From the NCBI GenBank assembly GCA_045590415.1, contig JAZNRA010000008.1:1-17401 (forward strand): a stretch of DNA of 17,401 bases, read 5' to 3'. Both the position numbers and the translations under genes were made by a program. The number at the start of each line of letters is the position of its first letter. The stretch's first letter is position 1. The notes under the pieces were generated by a model. It had not been told where the DNA came from and ran no database searches. It was given only the letters and a program-made list of their open reading frames with translations. This stretch comes from RGIG3009 sp045590415. GTDB taxonomy: Bacteria; Bacillota; Clostridia; Oscillospirales; Acutalibacteraceae. Positions 1 through 7,921 of the stretch are shown in pieces.

Positions 1-29
1 ATTGTAGCATATCCTCCCCCGTTTGTCAA
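1..29 (-). promoter_or_regulatory. Sigma-A promoter reading out of the left edge
   Basis: On the minus strand there is an exact TTGACA (24-29), a 17-nt spacer and TACAAT (1-6; 5 of 6 matches to TATAAT). Transcription would run leftward out of the window, so a minus-strand gene probably lies just beyond the edge. It sits immediately downstream of the hairpin at 41-77, which fits a terminator-then-promoter boundary between two minus-strand units. Confidence 0.7.
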
Positions 30-40
30 TAACCACGCAG

Positions 41-79
41 AAACTCCCGACAATGCTTATCGGATTGTCGGGAGTTTTT
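41..79. terminator. Rho-independent terminator, possibly bidirectional
   Basis: A 13-bp perfect stem pairs 41-53 with 65-77 around an 11-nt loop, with core CTCCCGACAA/TTGTCGGGAG. On the plus strand it is followed by TTTTT (75-79). On the minus strand the T-tract is shorter (TTT then CTG). It lies about 80 bases past the stop of the repeat protein gene and before the left-edge promoter, so it probably ends that gene's transcript. Confidence 0.7.
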
Positions 80-120
80 AAATTGCTCTTGTGCCTGCTT
101 TAAGCAAGCTTCACCTTAAA

Positions 121-164
121 ACAGTAAGATGACTTTCGCAAGAAACCTTGCGTTGGATTACTGT
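121..164 (-). terminator. Stop-codon hairpin of the repeat protein gene
   Basis: ACAGTAA at 121-127 pairs with TTACTGT at 158-164, enclosing an inner perfect stem CGCAAG (137-142)/CTTGCG (147-152) with a 4-nt loop. On the minus strand the TAA stop lies inside the outer stem and the structure is followed by a short TTTT run. It could be a weak terminator or a 3'-end protecting hairpin. The outer stem is only 7 bp with unpaired internal bases, so this is tentative. Confidence 0.35.
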
Positions 165-3100
165 ACCCAAAGGCCGCTGTAGTTGAAGTAGTAAGCCACA
201 CCGTTAATGTAGTACAAACCGTCACGGTACAGTTTGCCCTCGTTCACGTATACCCAGCCGCCTTCGTAATTCTCACTCCAGTACCAGCCCGTACCGGTTA
301 CCTTGGCGCCCGAGGCATCGTAGTATGCGTCATTGTTCACATAATCCGTTGCCATCTCGCCATCGTACCAGAAGTAATATGCAACACCGTTTACAACGTG
401 TTCGCCGTCACAGAGCAGGGTGCCGTTTTGATAATAGACGTATGCTTCCCATCTGTCGATCCAATACCAGCCGTTGGGGTTGGTAATTTCAGAAAGAGCA
501 CCGCTGGCAGAAGCGTAATACAGCTTGCCGTCATACATAACGTATCCGTTGGATGCCATGTAGTAGATATACTGTTCGTCGTCGGTATCCTCGTTGATGT
601 ACTTACCGGTGATATAATACTTCGTACCGTACACATCGATCAAACCGGTCTTTACACGAGAGCTTGTATCGAAATATACGTACTTGCCGTTGATGACCTG
701 CCAACCGGTGCCCTCAAACAACGCACCGCTGGCGGTATAATAAACGATGCTCTCGCCGTAACCGTCGTAGGTATACGTGAACACGTCAGCAAGCATGCGG
801 CCTTCCCCGTAAACAAAGCAATACCACTTGCCGTCAATGTATTGATCGCCTTCAAGGAAGCGTCCGTTGTAGGAATAGTAATACTCACCGTCCAGATACA
901 CCCAGCCGTTTGCATAGCCGTTGTGGCCGGTGTTTTCCTCAACTTTGCCTAACCACGCACCGCTTTCGGCAAATTCATGGGTCTCGCCGTCAATATAATA
1001 CCTACCGTCAGCGCACATCCGCGTGCCGTCAAAATAGTACCGGACACCGCCGATGTCGGCCCATTCGTTGTATTTGAGCGTGCCGTCGGCATCCGCGTAA
1101 ATGTATGCCGGATATTCAGCGCTGCCAAGATTATACCAACCCGTAACGCACACGCCGCTGCCGTTTATGTAGTAATGGTCGCCGTGATCGTAGATAACCG
1201 AACCGTAAATCATTCTGCCGGATTCTACGTAATACGGGCCTACCCAACCGGTGGTGTAGTAGCTGCCGTCTTCCACATAATAGAACGTACCGTCCGCGTA
1301 CGTCCAACCCTCAGGCATCGGGGTCTTGCTGATAACAGCGCCGCCGCCGGTAGTAGTCACAAGGTTTCCGTCATCGTCACGGAAAGTGCCAACCTTCAGG
1401 TACCCGGCATAGAAATAGTACTCCACACCGTCGATGGTGTAATAATCCCAATAGTAATCGTCGCCGTCTTCATCAAAGTACTTATAGCCGCTCGTGGTGT
1501 AAAGCCAAGCATTCACCAACTTGTGACCGGCTGCGTCGTAATAGTACTCGTGATAGTAACCCATGTCCTCATCGTAAGACGAGAAATAGCGGTCGGTAAC
1601 CATTTGACCGGAATAGTCAAACGCATACTCGTATCCGTCGATAACTTCGGTTTCACCCTCTAAGAAGTAACCGTTACCGAAGTAATACCACTCACCGTCT
1701 ACAAAATACCAGGTGTTGGGCGTGAACTCATAGCCGTATACACTGCCGTCATCATACAGAAGGTACGTCCACCCGTCTTGATAGACAATACCGCCGGGGA
1801 ATAAGTAACCGTCTTCATTGAACAGATAGTATTTACCGTCTACGTACTGGTACCCGGTTAACACCTTACCCGAAGCGTCCGAACGGTAAATTCCGCTATA
1901 ATAATAATAACCGTCGTACGTGTACCAGTTATCGTAAACCAGTCTGCCCTCGGAATCAAATAAATAGAGCGTACCGTCTACGTACCAAGGGCCTTCCACC
2001 TTCCAACCGTATTCGTCAAAGTAATACCAGTAACCGTCGATCCATTCCCAAGTATTCATGACAAGCTTGCTGTCTTTAACGTACATCGTAAAACCGGGAT
2101 ACGAGGTATAGAAGCCGTCACCCGTCACCTGGAAATAATTGCCGTTGGTATCAAAGGCGTAAACGTAGCCACTTTCATGGTCCTCTATGATGGTGTTGTG
2201 GGCCATTTCGGGCCAGAAGTAGTAATACTTGCCGTCTACCTCATACCAACCGTAGTCGGCTAAAGCGCCGCTTGAGTCCTTAACGTAGTAGTACTCACCG
2301 TTCACAATGTGCCAGCCCGGCGTTGTGATCTTTTGGCCGCCGGCGGAAAGCAGATAACCGTCGTAGCAGGTATCCTGAAGGATATAATACCCATCAAAGT
2401 AGTACTCGCTGCCGTCGATCGTATACAAACCGTAGCCGTAGATCAGATTGCCGTCTTCGGCATACGCCCATCTGTCGTCTATCTGATACCAGCCGGTACC
2501 GGTAACCCGTGTGCCGACACCGTTTTTGTCCAAAATGTACTCAAAGCCGTAACCGTCACTTACAATTCGGTCTTTTAACATATAGCCCGAAGAACCGAAT
2601 GCATAGTACGTGCCGTTGCCGTAAAGATCAATAACGGTGTTTCTTAACAGTTGGCACTGATAATCGTAATAGTACCACTCGCCGTCTTCCTCATACCACT
2701 CGCTCTGGTACAGCCGGCCGCCCTCTTTGGCGCGGTAACCGTCGTATGTCCCGTCATTCAGCATGGTGTAACCGTTAAAATAATAGCATCCGCCGTCCAG
2801 TTCCTGGTAACCGCGCAAGAAGCACGAGTAACTCCAATCGCCATCATACGCATCGGTATCAAAATAGAACCAGCTGTCCCCGTACTTTAACCAACCGTGG
2901 TAGGTCCAGGAAAGCGCACCGTTCTTATCGGCAGACCACGCCCACCAGGTAGAAGGATCGTCATAATCCTCGCGGACGATATCGTAGTCATTCGTTGCCA
3001 TCCGACCGTCGCCATAGAAATAATAACCGGTTCCGCCAATGACCTGATAACCCTCTAACGCCTTGCCGTCAGCACCGAAATAGTACCAATAATTTTTTCT

Positions 3101-3895
3101 GTAATCATAGTTGGGGTTGGTTTCGTTGGCATACGGTTGGATCCAACCTTTGTGAGGCATACCGTACTCGTTAGCATAATAGTAATCGTATTCCCACGTT
3201 TCATCGTCCCAAACAGAAACGAATTCATTGGTTGCCATCACATAGTTGTTGCCGAACAAATACTCTGTTCCGTTTATGTTTAAGAGTTCGTTGCACGCCA
3301 AGAACGTGCCACCGTATTCGCCTTTTTCCACGTAATACCAGTTGCCGTTGCACCATACCCAACCGGCAGTGCTCACGTCCAGCCGCTCGGCTGCACCGTT
3401 TTCGTCAAAGGCATACCACGCTTCAGTTCCCGTTTCAGGCTCCCAAACACTTGCTGCGCCGTCGGCGAGCATACGTCCGCCATATTCAAAGTAATACAAA
3501 GCGCCGTTTACTGTCATCAACTCGTAACTGGGTGCTGCGCCGTTTTCGCCGTAGTAGTACCAGTCCTCGTTCCACTTATCCCAGTACCACTCGTTTTCGT
3601 AAAGAGCGCCGCCCGGTCCTGCACAATAATAACACCACCGCTCCTCTTCCTCCGAGTAAAGCTCGAAGCGCTGATTCTCGTACATCCGGCCCCACTCGTT
3701 AAACGCGTACAAATAGTCGCCGTACTCAATGACCTCTTCGGTGGCCATCACGCCGTCGCGGTAAAAATACCAGCAGCCGTCGTACTCGTCGTAGTAAAAA
3801 CCGTCGCCCGATTCGGCGTTCGCACTGATCGGCAGCGCGAACAGTATTGATAACGCCAGGATCAACATTACCAATACCGATAGCTTTTTCTTCAT
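158..3895 (-). CDS. Giant secreted aromatic-repeat (cell-wall/choline-binding-like) surface protein
   Basis: This is a 1245-residue exported protein. Residues 1-27 form a signal peptide: KKK, a hydrophobic core, and an ANA/ES cleavage site after residue 27. The rest is about fifty units of roughly 20-25 residues, counted by eye. They alternate between a GW...WYYY type and a type resembling IDGxxYYFxxxGxM, often followed by MAT(N/D). This pattern matches the cell-wall/choline-binding and glucan-binding repeat family (CW_binding_1 type), whose known members bind choline-teichoic acid or glucans. No enzyme domain, sortase motif, SLH domain or transmembrane anchor is visible, and the protein ends on a complete repeat (INGVAYYF). 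Composition is extreme: 9 of the first 50 mature residues are Tyr, with many Asp, Glu, Gly and Trp. I chose the ATG at 3895 because GGAGGG lies at the right distance upstream; the in-frame ATG at 3910 overlaps that ribosome site. Family resemblance is solid; the ligand is unknown. Confidence 0.88.
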   Translation of the reverse strand: MKKKLSVLVMLILALSILFALPISANAESGDGFYYDEYDGCWYFYRDGVMATEEVIEYGDYLYAFNEWGRMYENQRFELYSEEEERWCYYCAGPGGALYENEWYWDKWNEDWYYYGENGAAPSYELMTVNGALYYFEYGGRMLADGAASVWEPETGTEAWYAFDENGAAERLDVSTAGWVWCNGNWYYVEKGEYGGTFLACNELLNINGTEYLFGNNYVMATNEFVSVWDDETWEYDYYYANEYGMPHKGWIQPYANETNPNYDYRKNYWYYFGADGKALEGYQVIGGTGYYFYGDGRMATNDYDIVREDYDDPSTWWAWSADKNGALSWTYHGWLKYGDSWFYFDTDAYDGDWSYSCFLRGYQELDGGCYYFNGYTMLNDGTYDGYRAKEGGRLYQSEWYEEDGEWYYYDYQCQLLRNTVIDLYGNGTYYAFGSSGYMLKDRIVSDGYGFEYILDKNGVGTRVTGTGWYQIDDRWAYAEDGNLIYGYGLYTIDGSEYYFDGYYILQDTCYDGYLLSAGGQKITTPGWHIVNGEYYYVKDSSGALADYGWYEVDGKYYYFWPEMAHNTIIEDHESGYVYAFDTNGNYFQVTGDGFYTSYPGFTMYVKDSKLVMNTWEWIDGYWYYFDEYGWKVEGPWYVDGTLYLFDSEGRLVYDNWYTYDGYYYYSGIYRSDASGKVLTGYQYVDGKYYLFNEDGYLFPGGIVYQDGWTYLLYDDGSVYGYEFTPNTWYFVDGEWYYFGNGYFLEGETEVIDGYEYAFDYSGQMVTDRYFSSYDEDMGYYHEYYYDAAGHKLVNAWLYTTSGYKYFDEDGDDYYWDYYTIDGVEYYFYAGYLKVGTFRDDDGNLVTTTGGGAVISKTPMPEGWTYADGTFYYVEDGSYYTTGWVGPYYVESGRMIYGSVIYDHGDHYYINGSGVCVTGWYNLGSAEYPAYIYADADGTLKYNEWADIGGVRYYFDGTRMCADGRYYIDGETHEFAESGAWLGKVEENTGHNGYANGWVYLDGEYYYSYNGRFLEGDQYIDGKWYCFVYGEGRMLADVFTYTYDGYGESIVYYTASGALFEGTGWQVINGKYVYFDTSSRVKTGLIDVYGTKYYITGKYINEDTDDEQYIYYMASNGYVMYDGKLYYASASGALSEITNPNGWYWIDRWEAYVYYQNGTLLCDGEHVVNGVAYYFWYDGEMATDYVNNDAYYDASGAKVTGTGWYWSENYEGGWVYVNEGKLYRDGLYYINGVAYYFNYSGLWVQ

Positions 3896-3945
3896 GTTTT
3901 CTCCCTCCATTTTTTAATAATACGGACCGATTAAAATCCAAGGAA

Positions 3946-3974
3946 AGTATACCACGGCATCACAAAAATGTCAA
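3946..3974 (-). promoter_or_regulatory. Promoter of the repeat surface protein
   Basis: The minus strand carries an exact TTGACA (3969-3974), a 17-nt spacer and TATACT (3946-3951; 5 of 6). A TG one base upstream of the -10 gives an extended -10 (TGGTATACT). The start of transcription would be near 3939, leaving a leader of about 44 nt that contains the GGAGGG ribosome site. Confidence 0.8.
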
Positions 3975-4009
3975 TAAACGCGATGATTTCGCCCTGCTTT
4001 TTGTGAATA

Positions 4010-4037
4010 TTGACAGATCTTTAAACGCCTTTATATT
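4010..4037 (+). promoter_or_regulatory. Candidate main promoter of the polysaccharide operon
   Basis: An exact TTGACA (4010-4015) is followed, after 16 nt, by TATATT (4032-4037; 5 of 6). It faces away from the repeat protein promoter, and the two -35 boxes are 35 bp apart. This is the best -35/-10 pair upstream of the operon. Confidence 0.6.
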
Positions 4038-4054
4038 CACACTTCCTAAAAATT

Positions 4055-4066
4055 TGTTCATGAACA
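4055..4066. promoter_or_regulatory. 12-bp palindrome, possible operator
   Basis: TGTTCATGAACA is a perfect palindrome starting 17 nt after the -10 box of the candidate operon promoter, around +12 of its transcript. That is a classical place for a repressor site. The order of half-sites does not fit the Gram-positive LexA box (GAAC-N4-GTTC), and no regulator gene is present in the window. Confidence 0.35.
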
Positions 4067-4163
4067 TGTTGCGCTCCCCGCCCGGCTGCTCAGCCTTGTA
4101 AAATCGGAGCAATTTATATGCTGACGACTGTAAATTTTCTCGCGTTTCTTTTTAACCGCACAC

Positions 4164-4206
4164 TTGCTTTTTGCCCTGCAATGTGATACACTACCATTGG
4201 TATACT
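4164..4206 (+). promoter_or_regulatory. Secondary candidate promoters close to pssD
   Basis: Two overlapping options exist. TTGCTT (4164-4169), 17 nt, then TACACT (4187-4192) with an upstream TG. Alternatively an extended -10, TGGTATACT, with the hexamer at 4201-4206 and a poor -35. Either would give a leader under 60 nt. The -10 at 4201 is the better hexamer, but its missing -35 makes it uncertain. Confidence 0.4.
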
Positions 4207-4244
4207 CTAAATTAGGACTATATAGCCATGTGGTGGGTGATACG

Positions 4245-4721
4245 GTGAAGAAATTAAAGGTGTTGTTTATTGCAAGCACGGGCGGTCATTTGTCCGAACT
4301 GCTTGAATTGAAGCCGCTGTTTTCTGAATACGATTTTCATTTGGTAACCGAAAAAACAAAATCCACTGAAAGTCTTAAGGATGAATATACATCAAAAATT
4401 GACTTTTTGGTTTACGGAACCAAGTCGCATTTGCTGGCATATATGCTTAAGTTCCCGTTCAACGTCATCAAATCCCTCTGGATCTTTTTAAAGGTAAGAC
4501 CTGCCGTGGTGGTAACAACGGGCACGCACACCGCCGTTCCGATGTGCTATATTGCCAAGTTGTTTAGAAAAAAAGTGATCTTTATCGAAACCTTTGCCAA
4601 CAGAAGTACACCCACGAGTTCCGGTAAGATGATTTATCCCATCGCGGATAAATTCATCGTTCAGTGGAAAGGGCTGCTTGAGTACTATCCTGATGCAATT
4701 TACGGGGGCTGGATATATTGA
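4245..4721 (+). CDS. pssD: PssD/Alg14-like glycosyltransferase enhancer subunit
   Basis: This 158-residue protein is the membrane-recruiting half of a split glycosyltransferase. In the Alg14/PssD/Cps14F family this half binds the partner that carries the sugar-nucleotide site and brings it to the lipid-linked acceptor. The sequence shows the family's N-terminal Rossmann strand and loop, ASTGGHLSE at residues 10-18 (G13, G14, H15), a hydrophobic segment near residues 65-85, and an IETFANRS-type motif in the C-terminal half. The start is a GTG at 4245 preceded by a GTGGG ribosome site 7 nt upstream; longer in-frame TTG/GTG starts run into the promoter-like elements. Its stop overlaps the next start (TTGA), indicating translational coupling to the partner subunit. 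It is the first gene of the operon. The sugar transferred cannot be read from the sequence. Confidence 0.87.
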   Translation: MKKLKVLFIASTGGHLSELLELKPLFSEYDFHLVTEKTKSTESLKDEYTSKIDFLVYGTKSHLLAYMLKFPFNVIKSLWIFLKVRPAVVVTTGTHTAVPMCYIAKLFRKKVIFIETFANRSTPTSSGKMIYPIADKFIVQWKGLLEYYPDAIYGGWIY

Positions 4722-5194
4722 TTTTAATTACGCTTGGTACAAACGACAAAAGTTTTATACGCTTGCTCCGGGAAGTTGAAAAACTTATCGATGAAAATAA
4801 GATTACCGACCGCGTCGTCGTTCAGGCGGGCGTCACCGAATTTCAGTCTTCAAAGATGGAGATCTTTGACCTGATCCCCTTTTCGCAGTTTGATGACTTG
4901 ATCAGCCAATGTGATTTGCTGATTACTCACGGCGGTGTCGGTTCCATTATCACCGGTTTGAAAAAGGGGAAAACCGTCATTGCCGTTCCGCGGCTTGCCA
5001 AGTACGGTGAACATCTCAACGACCATCAGCTTCAGATAATTGACAACTTCAACGAGGCGGGCTATATCATTGGGTTGACCGAGGTGTCTCAGTTGGAGGA
5101 GGCGCTTTCCGCCGCCAAAACGTTTACACCGAATACGTATCAAAGCAACACGGAAAACATGATCGCGTTGGTTAGAACGTGTATTGAGGAATAG
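4718..5194 (+). CDS. pssE: PssE/Alg13-like glycosyltransferase catalytic subunit
   Basis: This 158-residue protein matches the C-terminal domain of GT28-type enzymes (Alg13/PssE/Cps14G). It carries the nucleotide-sugar site, while PssD supplies acceptor and membrane contact. Visible features are the N-terminal ITLGTND strand and loop (residues 4-10), the LITHGGVGS motif (68-76) typical of the UDP-sugar binding loop, and GEHLNDHQ (97-104), the ribose/phosphate-contacting segment. The start codon is TTG at 4718, overlapping the pssD stop by 4 nt; no better in-frame start gives the complete first strand. The pair is expected to add one hexose or HexNAc to the growing lipid-linked repeat unit. 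Confidence 0.88.
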   Translation: MILITLGTNDKSFIRLLREVEKLIDENKITDRVVVQAGVTEFQSSKMEIFDLIPFSQFDDLISQCDLLITHGGVGSIITGLKKGKTVIAVPRLAKYGEHLNDHQLQIIDNFNEAGYIIGLTEVSQLEEALSAAKTFTPNTYQSNTENMIALVRTCIEE

Positions 5195-5205
5195 GTTCGA
5201 TCGTT

Positions 5206-6345
5206 ATGAAGAAAATCTATATCACCTCCCTGCATCTGAAGCACGGCGGCATTGAAATGGCAATTTCATCGCTGGCTAACGCTTTGGTAAAAAGGGGATA
5301 TGAAGTAGACATACTTTGCACCTATCGTTTGGGTGAACCGGTTTATGATCTGGACAGTAAGGTTCGGGTCACCTATCTAACCGATGTTCAGCCGAACAAG
5401 GACGCCTTCTTAAACGCCTTGAAACAGAAAAACGCGGTTCGGGTGTTCAAAGAGGGGCTGTATTCCTTAAAGGTATTATATCTAAAGAAAAAAGTACTGA
5501 AAAAGCAATTTCGCGCTATCAAAGACGGCACTGTGATTTCGACCAGAAACGAAGACTCCGTCTTGCTTTCGAAATACGGCAACAAAGAAACGCTGAAGAT
5601 CGCACAGCTGCACCACGACCATCGGTTTGACAAGCGCTTGATCCGTGATTTTAAAAGCAAGTATACGAACATCGACGTTTTTCTTCTGTTAACCGACGAA
5701 CTCACACGGGAAGTCAGTGAAATGATGGCAGGCAACAAGCATACCGCATGCCTTACCATGCCGAACTTCCTGCCCGACTCCGCTCACGTGACAACAACCG
5801 CCGAAAGGAAAAACCAGGTCGTAGCGGTTGGCAGACTTAACGAGGTCAAGGGATTTTTACGGCTGATCGATATGTGGGCAACGGTTGCCGAAAAAAGCGA
5901 CACGGTGCTGAAGATCATCGGCAGCGGCGAACAGGAACCGGACCTCAAAGCCCGCATCCGCGAGTTAGGGCTTGAAGACCGCGTGATCCTGACCGGCGCC
6001 ATGGATCACCCCGACGTGCTCAAGGAAATGCGAACCTCCCTTTTTTACGTGATGACCTCCTTTACGGAGGGCTTCCCCTTCGTGCTGATCGAAGCCATGT
6101 CGCAGGGACTTCCTGTCGTGGCGTTTGACGTAAGAGTGGGACCTCGAGCCATCATTGAAAACGAAAAGAACGGGTTTTTGGTTGAGGACAACCGTCAAGA
6201 CGACTTTATCAACCGCGTGCTGTATTTAATAGAAAACACCGCCGTCAGAGAGGATATGTCAACACTCGCTTATGCGAGAGCTGATGATTTTACGGAAAGC
6301 CATATTCTTGAGAAATGGAATGACGTTTTAACTGCAAGAAAGTAG
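5206..6345 (+). CDS. GT4-family glycosyltransferase (first)
   Basis: This is a 379-residue retaining glycosyltransferase with the GT-B fold, usual length for GT4. The N-terminal domain begins with strand KIYITSL and the glycine-containing loop KHGGIEMA that contacts the donor. The C-terminal domain starts near residue 205 (VAVGRLNEVKGF). It includes a GSGEQEPDL segment and the EX7E signature, E288 and E296 within EGFPFVLIEA, which binds the nucleotide sugar. No membrane span is obvious, so it is probably a peripheral protein on the inner face of the membrane. The ATG at 5206 is 11 nt after the pssE stop with a GAGGA site upstream. The donor and linkage cannot be assigned. Confidence 0.9.
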   Translation: MKKIYITSLHLKHGGIEMAISSLANALVKRGYEVDILCTYRLGEPVYDLDSKVRVTYLTDVQPNKDAFLNALKQKNAVRVFKEGLYSLKVLYLKKKVLKKQFRAIKDGTVISTRNEDSVLLSKYGNKETLKIAQLHHDHRFDKRLIRDFKSKYTNIDVFLLLTDELTREVSEMMAGNKHTACLTMPNFLPDSAHVTTTAERKNQVVAVGRLNEVKGFLRLIDMWATVAEKSDTVLKIIGSGEQEPDLKARIRELGLEDRVILTGAMDHPDVLKEMRTSLFYVMTSFTEGFPFVLIEAMSQGLPVVAFDVRVGPRAIIENEKNGFLVEDNRQDDFINRVLYLIENTAVREDMSTLAYARADDFTESHILEKWNDVLTARK

Positions 6346-6352
6346 GTTTGAA

Positions 6353-7921
6353 ATGAGCAAAAAGTGCGTATTGGGAAAATTAATTGAAGATAAATGGTTT
6401 ACTGTCCAAGCAATTGTATTCTTGGTGCTTCAGCCGTTCGTCAATATGTTCAGAACGTTTTTTGAAGACAGGATACAGTTGCTTGGAATTTCCCTGCCCG
6501 AACTTGTCAATTTTGCTCTGATCGGGTATCTTTTCTGCCTTTTTTTAGTGAAGTATTTTCGTCAAAAAAAGGTGATGATACCGTTGGTGATCTACCTGTC
6601 TGTTGCCGCGCTGTATCTCGTTTTTCACCTTTGGAACATTTCAAACTTCAACCAAAACATTTTAACCCCGACCGACATCAACATTTTCAAGGAAACCTAC
6701 TTTATAGCAAGAACGTATATCATTCCGTTGCTGTTCTTTTATATTCTGCTGAATTGCAACGTACAAAACGCTGCTTTCTTAAAGGTTACCGAGATCCTCT
6801 CCTGGATCATCAGCGGCAATATCGTGCTTACCAATCTGTTTAAAGTGTCGTTTATTTCGTATGCGAGCTTGTTGGAAAAAAATCAGTTTATTGAAAGAAA
6901 CATTATCGAGTGGTTTACCAATCCGGATACCGAGACCCCCGTTTTGATGACCAGCAAGGGTTGGTTCTATATGGGCAATCAGATCGGAATGGTGCTGTTC
7001 ATTCTTTTCCCGTTTGCGCTTTTGCTCTTTTTGAAGAAGAAAAGCATCAAAAACTTTATACTGGTACTGCTTAACGCCGTCGCCATGATTATGGTGGGCA
7101 CGAAGGTGGCGTCTATCGGTGCGCTGTTGATTCTTGCGGCAACCGTTTTTGTCGTGGTTCTGTTCGCCTGGATTTTAAAGCAGTTCAAATTTACGATAAA
7201 GCACGTGGCGGCATTCCTAGCGGTTTTATTAGCCGGTGTGTTCTTATTCCTGTATTCCCCCACGATCAATATCGCCGCCGACAGAAAACAAGCCGTTGAA
7301 AACACCCCTACCGACCAAAACGTTACGATCAACACTGACGCGGTAGAGTCGTTAGAGTCGGAAGAGTCGGAAGAGTCGGATATTCCCAACACCGATGCTT
7401 TCACACAGATCTTCGGGTATCCGTGCGCCTATTTCGGTATTGACAACGAGTTTGTCGAGCTGCTGAGCGTAAAGAAAAACGTGAAATTCTGGGAGAGTAT
7501 CGTCACCGGCAACAGCAAAGCGCAGATCGATTACAGAACCTTTAAATCGTTAATTTACGACGAAGTGCTGAGAAAGAACGACAACCCCGCCGATCGGTGG
7601 CTCGGAATCGGATACACCTCCTATTTCCCCTACGCTGAAAGAGATGTTCTGGCACAAAACATGTGGTTCGGCTATATCGGAACCGCTTTGTTTATCGGCC
7701 CCTACGTGGCCGCTTTGATCTACGCGCTGGTATCGATTCTAAGAAAATTCAAGTCGCGTTTCACCTATGAAAACGCGATCTTCGTCATATCGCTTGTGGG
7801 CAGTTTATTGTTAAGTTTTATGGCTGGTCATTTGTTCTTTGACGTTTTTTCCAGCATCATTTTCGTTTGGGTGTTAGCCGGCTTCTGTCGCAAATGCTCT
7901 TCTTTGGAGGAACGCGAATGA
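6353..7921 (+). CDS. wzy: Wzy-type polysaccharide polymerase / O-antigen ligase-like membrane protein
   Basis: This is a 522-residue multi-spanning membrane protein. Hydrophobic segments lie near residues 16-33, 44-67, 74-93, 117-134, 146-165, 209-226, 233-276 (probably two), 283-301, 440-463 and 474-511 (probably two). One large hydrophilic loop (about 302-430) is predicted outside the cell. This layout is characteristic of the Wzy/O-antigen-ligase superfamily, which joins undecaprenyl-linked repeat units on the outer face of the membrane. Wzy proteins are poorly conserved in sequence, so the call rests on topology plus location between GT genes and a flippase. The loop contains an acidic stretch (residues 331-343) encoded by a 9-bp tandem repeat. 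It starts 7 nt after the preceding gene and its stop overlaps the next start (ATGA). Confidence 0.82.
   Translation: MSKKCVLGKLIEDKWFTVQAIVFLVLQPFVNMFRTFFEDRIQLLGISLPELVNFALIGYLFCLFLVKYFRQKKVMIPLVIYLSVAALYLVFHLWNISNFNQNILTPTDINIFKETYFIARTYIIPLLFFYILLNCNVQNAAFLKVTEILSWIISGNIVLTNLFKVSFISYASLLEKNQFIERNIIEWFTNPDTETPVLMTSKGWFYMGNQIGMVLFILFPFALLLFLKKKSIKNFILVLLNAVAMIMVGTKVASIGALLILAATVFVVVLFAWILKQFKFTIKHVAAFLAVLLAGVFLFLYSPTINIAADRKQAVENTPTDQNVTINTDAVESLESEESEESDIPNTDAFTQIFGYPCAYFGIDNEFVELLSVKKNVKFWESIVTGNSKAQIDYRTFKSLIYDEVLRKNDNPADRWLGIGYTSYFPYAERDVLAQNMWFGYIGTALFIGPYVAALIYALVSILRKFKSRFTYENAIFVISLVGSLLLSFMAGHLFFDVFSSIIFVWVLAGFCRKCSSLEERE
7343..7378 (+). repeat. Four 9-bp in-frame tandem repeats in wzy
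   Basis: Four consecutive 9-mers of the form NNNGAGTCG, with first codons GTA, TTA, GAA and GAA, encode residues 331-342. The last two copies are identical. They lie in the predicted extracellular loop of the polymerase and give Glu/Ser-rich sequence. Gain or loss of a unit would keep the reading frame. Confidence 0.85.

Larger units (their letters stand above)
3896..4244. other. Divergent intergenic control region
   Basis: This 349-base gap separates the repeat protein from the polysaccharide operon. It holds a minus-strand promoter (3946-3974), a plus-strand promoter (4010-4037), a 12-bp palindrome (4055-4066), a small GGCTG/CAGCC hairpin (4084-4095) and a second set of plus-strand -10 elements (4164-4206). 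No convincing gene or known riboswitch was recognised. If the first plus-strand promoter is used, the operon has an untranslated leader of about 200 nt. Confidence 0.7.

Noticed and set aside
398..1663. Long open frames on the plus strand opposite the repeat protein (184 and 228 codons)
   Set aside because: They have no ribosome site or family resemblance, and arise because the tyrosine-, asparagine- and glycine-rich repeat codons rarely give stops in the opposite frames.
158..3895. CRISPR or satellite array, because of the many recurring ACCGTC-like words
   Set aside because: The repetition is at the protein level; the DNA units are diverged, in frame and without constant repeats or spacers.
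3896..3910. ATG at 3910 as start of the repeat protein
   Set aside because: The GGAGGG ribosome site lies immediately after this ATG and is well placed for the ATG at 3895, which begins a normal signal peptide.
4084..4095. GGCTG/CAGCC hairpin as an attenuator or terminator
   Set aside because: The stem is only 4-5 bp with a tiny loop and is not followed by a T-run.
4066..4101. An 11-codon leader peptide (ATG to TAA) in the operon leader
   Set aside because: No ribosome site precedes it, and no run of regulatory codons or attenuator structure is seen.
7867..7917. Extended N terminus for the second GT4 enzyme
   Set aside because: The extra 17 codons lie inside wzy and contain the GGAGG site used by the ATG at 7918.
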